A stretch of DNA of 64,000 nt from Cytobacillus firmus (GTDB taxonomy: Bacteria; Bacillota; Bacilli; Bacillales; Cytobacillaceae). The stretch spans positions 2,752,001 to 2,816,000 of the forward strand of contig NZ_CP098323.1 in NCBI RefSeq assembly GCF_023657595.1. Reading direction: 5' to 3'. The notes beneath the pieces were generated by a model. The model was given only the letters and a program-made list of their open reading frames with translations. It ran no database searches and was not told where the DNA came from. This document shows positions 59,394 through 64,000 of this stretch, one piece after another. Both the position numbers and the translations under genes were made by a program. The number at the start of each line of letters is the position of its first letter. Position 1 is the stretch's first letter.

Positions 59394-60650
59394 TTACACC
59401 GCGCTCTCAAATTTCTCTTTTCCTTCATCCGCTTTAGTTTTAGATTTAAAGTTATCAAAATCCCCTTTTTCAATGATTAACGAAACGATAACTCCACCAA
59501 TAAGAGCCCAGAAAGGGGAACTTATACTAAAGAAAGAGACTCCAGACATCGCAATAACTAATGAGAAAAATGCACCAATTTGAAATTTCCTCTCAGAAAA
59601 GGATGCTTGAAGGGAACTTACCAGTACTCCGATCATCGCTAGTCCCGCAACAGTTGAAATCAACGCACCTGGTAAGGCAGTCACAAATGGAACAGCTAAA
59701 CCTGCAATTAAGCCAAAGCCTCCAAATATTACTGCATTTACAATAACAGAGGCATAGCGCCCTTCCTTATTTTCTCCAGATTCTCTAGATGAACAGATCG
59801 CTGTCATCGGTCCTGCAATATTAGCATTATGTCCGCCGAATAGAGATGTAACTATCCCGCCTATTCCGCTCCAGATCGTCATTGAATTAATAGGGGGTTT
59901 ATATCCCTCTGCCATCAAGACGCCTATGGCTTGAGCATTCTCCGCCCCAATCACCAATAGGGTCAAGGGTATTGAAACTGATATGATGGATTCAAAACTG
60001 TATGTCGGCAGTAATACTTGCGGCAGTGTAAATCCTGCTTCCATACTGGACGATTGAAACTCTCCCATTATCGCTGCCAAAATTCCACCAGCGACAAAGG
60101 ACATTAAAATAGGAGGCACTTTTTTTATATAACGTGAAGAAAATAAATAAACCAAAATGGCTGTCCCCACTATTAGAGGTGTCCCTTCAAGAGATGTAAT
60201 CATTCCAGTGCCAAATTTGATCATTGCCCCTACTATCATCGCCATAACAATCGGTACTGGGATCCATTTCATTATTTTCCCTATGAGCCCTGAAATCCCC
60301 AGAATAAATACGAGAATACCGGAAACTAAATAGGCTCCTGAAATTTCACTAAGGGAGTAATGCTGCAGGGCACCTGCGACTAAAACAGCCCCTGGAATGG
60401 ACCAGGCTCCCGCAATAGGCTGACGATACTTTAATGCCAAATAAACCCCGATCAAGCTTCCGAAAAAATAAACTGCAAACAGCCAAGAAATAGTCTGCTC
60501 AATTGATAATCCGCCATCAGCAGCACCGCCAATGATAATTAAAGCTGGTCCGGTACATCCAAAAATCGCCGCAAGTGTTCCAGCACTAAAGGTGTTAATA
60601 TTTAAATACCTGGGCAGCATTCTCAAACTTTCACCCATTGAGTATTTCAT
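59394..60650 (-). CDS. BenE-family benzoate/H+ symporter-like transporter
   Basis: 418 residues, about 12 hydrophobic helices. IAGAWSIPGAVLVAGAL, LVIGAENAQAIGVLMAEGYKPP and FGGHNANIAGPMTAICSSRE are characteristic of BenE, the latter two with the polar residues of the substrate path. It would import benzoate or a similar aromatic acid with protons. It is the last gene of a minus-strand unit with an enoyl-CoA hydratase, a CoA ligase and molybdenum-hydroxylase subunits, consistent with uptake of an aromatic acid that is then CoA-activated. Confidence 0.9.
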   Translation of the reverse strand: MKYSMGESLRMLPRYLNINTFSAGTLAAIFGCTGPALIIIGGAADGGLSIEQTISWLFAVYFFGSLIGVYLALKYRQPIAGAWSIPGAVLVAGALQHYSLSEISGAYLVSGILVFILGISGLIGKIMKWIPVPIVMAMIVGAMIKFGTGMITSLEGTPLIVGTAILVYLFSSRYIKKVPPILMSFVAGGILAAIMGEFQSSSMEAGFTLPQVLLPTYSFESIISVSIPLTLLVIGAENAQAIGVLMAEGYKPPINSMTIWSGIGGIVTSLFGGHNANIAGPMTAICSSRESGENKEGRYASVIVNAVIFGGFGLIAGLAVPFVTALPGALISTVAGLAMIGVLVSSLQASFSERKFQIGAFFSLVIAMSGVSFFSISSPFWALIGGVIVSLIIEKGDFDNFKSKTKADEGKEKFESAV

Positions 60651-60701
60651 ATATTCCCTCCATTTCCCTATTCAACATTCCCATTTATCTAGTAAAAAGG
60701 A

Positions 60702-61505
60702 TTATATTCCTTTGAAACTGGGTTTCACCTTATTTCCAAACGACTGTACACCTTCATTAAAATCTTCAGTAGATCGCAGCATTCCATATGCAAATCCTTC
60801 AATCTCCATCCCGACACTTAAAGGCGCATCCTGGGAACTATTTATGACCTTTTTTAACACTTTTAATGTCATTGGTGATAGTCTGACAAGATCTTTAACC
60901 AATTTATTTACCTCCACTTCTAAATTCTCCTGACTTGTCACAGTTGTTAACAAGCCCCATTGATGTGCTTCGTGTGCTGGTATCCGTCTTCCCCTCATGA
61001 TCATATCCTTTGCACGGCCGACTCCGGCAATTTTTGCAATCCGCTGTGACCCGCCGCTGCCAGGAATCATGCCAAGATTGATCTCGGGTAATGCCAACTG
61101 CGTGGTTTCTGATGCCACTCGAAAATCACATGCCATTGCGATTTCAAGACCTACCCCAAATGTATACCCCTGCAATTGGGCAATAACTGGTTTGGGAGAA
61201 CGTTCTGGCGCAGCAACATTTACATGCAATTCTGAAAGTACAGATGGATGCTGCTCCATGAATTCTGCAATATTCCCGCCCGAACTGAAGGCTTTTTCAC
61301 CCGCTCCCTTTATCACAATCACCCTTACATCCTCATCATTATTTAATTCAGTGAAAATTTGATTAAGATGTGAGCGTGCAATAAAACTTAGCGTGTTCAT
61401 TTTTTCTGGCCGATCTAATGTAATAGTGGCTGTCTTTGCTTCAATGTTCTTGTCTACTAAAATATGATCCCATTGATAAGTACCTTTGTTATTAATTGTT
61501 GTCAT
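60702..61505 (-). CDS. Enoyl-CoA hydratase/isomerase-family protein
   Basis: 267 residues of the crotonase fold. AFSSGGNIAEFMEQH gives one oxyanion-hole strand, PEINLGMIPGSGGSQRIAKIAG the other with the first catalytic-type Glu, and RIPAHEAHQWGLLTTV the second Glu region. It hydrates or isomerises an enoyl-CoA, here likely a ring-opened or side-chain aromatic intermediate. Its ATG overlaps the last base of the ligase gene, so coupled translation is likely. Confidence 0.9.
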   Translation of the reverse strand: MTTINNKGTYQWDHILVDKNIEAKTATITLDRPEKMNTLSFIARSHLNQIFTELNNDEDVRVIVIKGAGEKAFSSGGNIAEFMEQHPSVLSELHVNVAAPERSPKPVIAQLQGYTFGVGLEIAMACDFRVASETTQLALPEINLGMIPGSGGSQRIAKIAGVGRAKDMIMRGRRIPAHEAHQWGLLTTVTSQENLEVEVNKLVKDLVRLSPMTLKVLKKVINSSQDAPLSVGMEIEGFAYGMLRSTEDFNEGVQSFGNKVKPSFKGI

Positions 61506-63061
61506 TAACCTACACTCTCCTCTTTTTGTATAATGGATGAATAATTTTCTTTTAATTTTCTCCTTAATATCTTCCCGACAGGGCTTTTAGGTATCTCTTT
61601 TATAAAACAGTAATCCCTGGGCCGCTTAAAGTTTGCCAGGCTGCCGGATTCCCTGCAATAGTTATCCAGCTCTGCAGTTGAAATAGTTGGGCTTTTACTG
61701 ACTATAAATGCGACAACCTTCTCTCCAAAACGCTCATCAGGTAAACCGACAACTGCAGCCTCTAATACTTCCGGATGTGAAGACAATACATCTTCAACCT
61801 CAAGAGGGTGAATGTTTTCTCCACCAGAAATGATCATGTCATCCACGCGGCCAACAACATAAAGATCGCCATCTTCATCCAGAACACCCATATCTCCTGT
61901 GAAATACCAGCCGTTTCTGATCGATTTGATGTTTGCATCAGGTCGTTTCCAATAGCCCTTAAATGCTTCTAATGAGTCAATATTTACAATAATTTCTCCT
62001 GGAGTTCCATGCGGTACAATATCAGCAGGTCCTGAACTTCCTTCAGGGTCAGGTTCAACTATTTTTAGCTGCTGATGGAAACCTGCTTTGCCCGCACAGC
62101 CTGGCTTTTTATCTAAATAGTTGCAAATGCTGAAAGTATATACCTCTGTACTGCCATAGTGATTTACGAAAACATCAGGCTTTAATTTCCTAAAGCAGTC
62201 TTCTGTTAACTCCGTTGTCATGGATGCTCCAGCGTATCCTATTTTCCGAACATTCCGTAAATTATACCTATTAAAATCTTTATGATTTAACAGATCATGA
62301 ATAATGGTAGGAACTAAATAAACGCAGCTAATCTTTTCATCTTCCATTACTTTTAACATTTTCATTGTATTATTATCAGGAATCATGACCATTTTCCCAT
62401 TGATAAATGCCATGGATAATAGCGAGCGCATCCCCATCGTGTGATAGAGCGGCATGACACCCAGAGTGCTTTCATGGAGTACATATTGGTTTTGAATAAT
62501 GTGTGCGATAGCCGCGCTATATTCATTCTTGTGGCTTCTGGGAACACCCTTTGGTTTCCCTGTAGTTCCTGAAGTGTATAACATTAAGCAAATATCATCC
62601 AAATCAATATTGGGGCGATGGAATGCCTCTTGATCATGATTAATAAGCTCTTCATAGGTTATATCTGCACCTTCCGCACCTAAAACGCTTATAAAATGAG
62701 GCTTACTTGCATATGTGCCATTTAATGCAGCATCCTGGCTGCTTGGCTCAAAAATGACCGCTTTAGCCTCAGCATTATTTACACAAAATGCCACTTCTTC
62801 TGTTGAAAGACGAAAATTTATTGGTGTAAAAATGGCACCGATTTTTTGAACAGCCCAATAAATTGCGACCATCTCTAAGCGGTTCTTCAGTATGATGACA
62901 ACACGATCTCCTTTTTCGATCCCCAGCTTCTGCAATGAATAAGCAAGTTTATTAATTTCTACTTGAAATTCCTTATAGGATAACCGTCTATCATCCTGAA
63001 CGATGGCTGTTTTATCAGGAAATCGATTCACTGCGAAATCAAACAGCGTTCCAAGATCCAC
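61505..63061 (-). CDS. AMP-forming acyl/aryl-CoA ligase
   Basis: 518 residues. The adenylating motifs are complete: MLYTSGTTGKPKGVPRSHKN (P-loop), NHYGSTEVYTF (A5), WYFTGDMGVLDEDGDLYVVGR (A7/A8 hinge Asp), and PKSPVGKILRRKL with the catalytic Lys near the C-terminus. It activates a carboxylic acid to the CoA ester. The acid (benzoate-type, hydroxybenzoate or medium-chain) cannot be told. It shares one base with the (2Fe-2S) gene upstream and with the hydratase downstream, a compact operon. Confidence 0.92.
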   Translation of the reverse strand: MDLGTLFDFAVNRFPDKTAIVQDDRRLSYKEFQVEINKLAYSLQKLGIEKGDRVVIILKNRLEMVAIYWAVQKIGAIFTPINFRLSTEEVAFCVNNAEAKAVIFEPSSQDAALNGTYASKPHFISVLGAEGADITYEELINHDQEAFHRPNIDLDDICLMLYTSGTTGKPKGVPRSHKNEYSAAIAHIIQNQYVLHESTLGVMPLYHTMGMRSLLSMAFINGKMVMIPDNNTMKMLKVMEDEKISCVYLVPTIIHDLLNHKDFNRYNLRNVRKIGYAGASMTTELTEDCFRKLKPDVFVNHYGSTEVYTFSICNYLDKKPGCAGKAGFHQQLKIVEPDPEGSSGPADIVPHGTPGEIIVNIDSLEAFKGYWKRPDANIKSIRNGWYFTGDMGVLDEDGDLYVVGRVDDMIISGGENIHPLEVEDVLSSHPEVLEAAVVGLPDERFGEKVVAFIVSKSPTISTAELDNYCRESGSLANFKRPRDYCFIKEIPKSPVGKILRRKLKENYSSIIQKEESVG

Positions 63062-63567
63062 TAATTGTCACCTTCTTTACATTTTTTTATCCCACATGCT
63101 CTTTCAATAGCTGCAATAATTCCTGTGTACCCAGTACAGCGGCAAAGATGGCCGGATAACATCTCTTTAATCTCTTGTTTTGTGGGTTCTTCACCACTAT
63201 TCAGCATTTCTAATGAGGACATTAAAATTCCCGGTGTACAAAAGCCGCATTGAAGTCCATGGCACTCTGTAAATGACTGCTGCAAAACATGCTGTTCTCC
63301 ATTCTTTGCTAAACCCTCGATTGTTTGAATGTCTGATCCATTTGCCTGAACTGCAAACATTAAACAGCTTCGTACGGCTGCACCATTATAAAGCACCGTG
63401 CAGGAACCGCAAACACCATGTTCACATCCAACATGTGTACCTGTAAGACCCAGATCTTCTCTTATAAAATCACTTAATAGTTTTCTAGGCTCAGCTTCTG
63501 CTTCCACCTCCCTTCCATTAATTGATAAAGAAACGTTCATTTTCTGTTCAATGGAGAGATTCGACAT
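63061..63567 (-). CDS. (2Fe-2S) small subunit of a xanthine dehydrogenase-family hydroxylase
   Basis: 168 residues. Two [2Fe-2S] clusters: plant-type GCEHGVCGSCTVLYNGAAVRSC near residues 48-70 and the four-helix CGFCTPGIL with CRCTGYTG near residues 110-145. This matches CoxS/HcrC-type subunits that pass electrons from the molybdenum site to FAD. The molybdopterin subunit is not visible and may lie beyond the right edge. The gene starts 1 nt after the FAD-subunit stop. Confidence 0.92.
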   Translation of the reverse strand: MSNLSIEQKMNVSLSINGREVEAEAEPRKLLSDFIREDLGLTGTHVGCEHGVCGSCTVLYNGAAVRSCLMFAVQANGSDIQTIEGLAKNGEQHVLQQSFTECHGLQCGFCTPGILMSSLEMLNSGEEPTKQEIKEMLSGHLCRCTGYTGIIAAIERACGIKKCKEGDN

Positions 63568-63568
63568 G

Positions 63569-64000
63569 TTACACCTCCTTTCCTAATGCACGGTTATATG
63601 CTTTTATCAATGCTTTTCTTGTTAGAACTTTAGCCATATGGACTCTATATTCTTTTGAAGCATGTAAATCTTCATCCGGATCAGCATCCTTCACAGCCAG
63701 CTCCACAGCTCTTTCAATTGTTTCCTCTGTTATACTTTTTCCAGCCAAATATTCCATAGCTTCTTCTGCTAAAAGGGGAATTGCATCCACCCCTCCTAAG
63801 ACAAGTCTCACTTTATCTACTTTTCCAATTTCATCAACTGATAAAATGCAAGCAACAGCTGCTAAGGCAAAGTCACCATGTCTCCTGCTAAATTCCTCAA
63901 AGGCATACCCAGTATGTTCAGATAAGGGAACATGAATTTCAGTTAATATTTCCTCCGGCATCACCTCTGTTGTTAAATAGGTAATAAAAAAGTCATTTAT
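63569..64000 (-). CDS. FAD-binding subunit of a xanthine dehydrogenase-family hydroxylase, C-terminal part
   Basis: 143 codons are open to the right edge, so the N-terminal FAD domain is outside the window. The visible part has DFFITYLTTEV then PEEILTEIHVPLSEHTGYAFEEF, RHGDFALAAVACILSVDEI and VRLVLGGVDAIPLLAEEA, matching the CoxM-type medium subunit C-terminal domain. Together with the (2Fe-2S) gene it forms the electron-transfer half of a molybdenum hydroxylase. Partial by window position. Confidence 0.88.
   Translation of the reverse strand: MNDFFITYLTTEVMPEEILTEIHVPLSEHTGYAFEEFSRRHGDFALAAVACILSVDEIGKVDKVRLVLGGVDAIPLLAEEAMEYLAGKSITEETIERAVELAVKDADPDEDLHASKEYRVHMAKVLTRKALIKAYNRALGKEV

Overview
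The window looks like chromosome of a spore-forming Bacillaceae (an AT-rich Bacillus-type genome, perhaps a Cytobacillus/Neobacillus relative). The evidence is strong GGAGG ribosome binding sites with ATG/GTG/TTG starts, a spore germination permease, a CotF-type coat cluster of the B. subtilis yraG-yraF-adhB-yraE-yraD kind, HxlR-HxlAB, DUF3231 and CBO0543 families, and an anaerobic cobalamin operon of the B. megaterium type. No prophage, plasmid backbone or CRISPR array is visible. Mobile DNA is limited to one decayed IS110-type transposase.

Layout. 1-9.1 kb: minus-strand cobalamin operon (cbiH60-J-C-D-ET-L-F-G-A, running off the left edge) behind a cobalamin riboswitch with an intrinsic terminator. 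9.4-12.8 kb: D-serine ammonia-lyase, a decayed SMR efflux pair, and guaC behind a purine riboswitch whose layout predicts a guanine ON switch. 13-14.7 kb: an MFS transporter preceded by six 52-bp tandem repeats. 14.7-20.6 kb: an arginine-derivative catabolic unit (two DDAH/ADI-type hydrolases, RocB, RocE-like permease) divergent from an IclR regulator. 21-28 kb: alpha/beta hydrolase, amino-acid-type binding protein, a four-gene DinB/GNAT/DinB/flavin monooxygenase cluster, and an NprR-like regulator. 28-33 kb: a quinone-response locus (DoxX, two ring-cleaving dioxygenases, flavin reductase, DUF896) with MhqR-like operators, then a Crp/Fnr regulator divergent from a DoxX-like gene. 33-45.8 kb: germination permease, cupin, DUF3231, sialate esterase, XRE-membrane pair, Rieske fusion protein, lipoprotein, CBO0543-type membrane proteins. 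45.9-48.3 kb: coat/alcohol dehydrogenase cluster. 48.4-57.2 kb: MRJP/yellow-family protein, NmrA-like protein divergent from an Rrf2 regulator with three operator copies, hxlR/hxlAB (formaldehyde fixation), a truncated SDR, two membrane proteins, ASCH protein, thioesterase. 57.3-64 kb: LysR regulator, decayed IS110, and a minus-strand aromatic-acid-like cluster (molybdenum hydroxylase subunits, CoA ligase, enoyl-CoA hydratase, BenE transporter) running off the right edge.

The genes work as small self-contained metabolic or stress modules, each with its own nearby switch: riboswitches for B12 and guanine, and IclR, MhqR-type, Crp/Fnr, Rrf2 and HxlR protein regulators. The least explained element is the 52-bp repeat array at 14306-14617, in which each unit can be read as a 19-codon open frame whose stop overlaps the next start.
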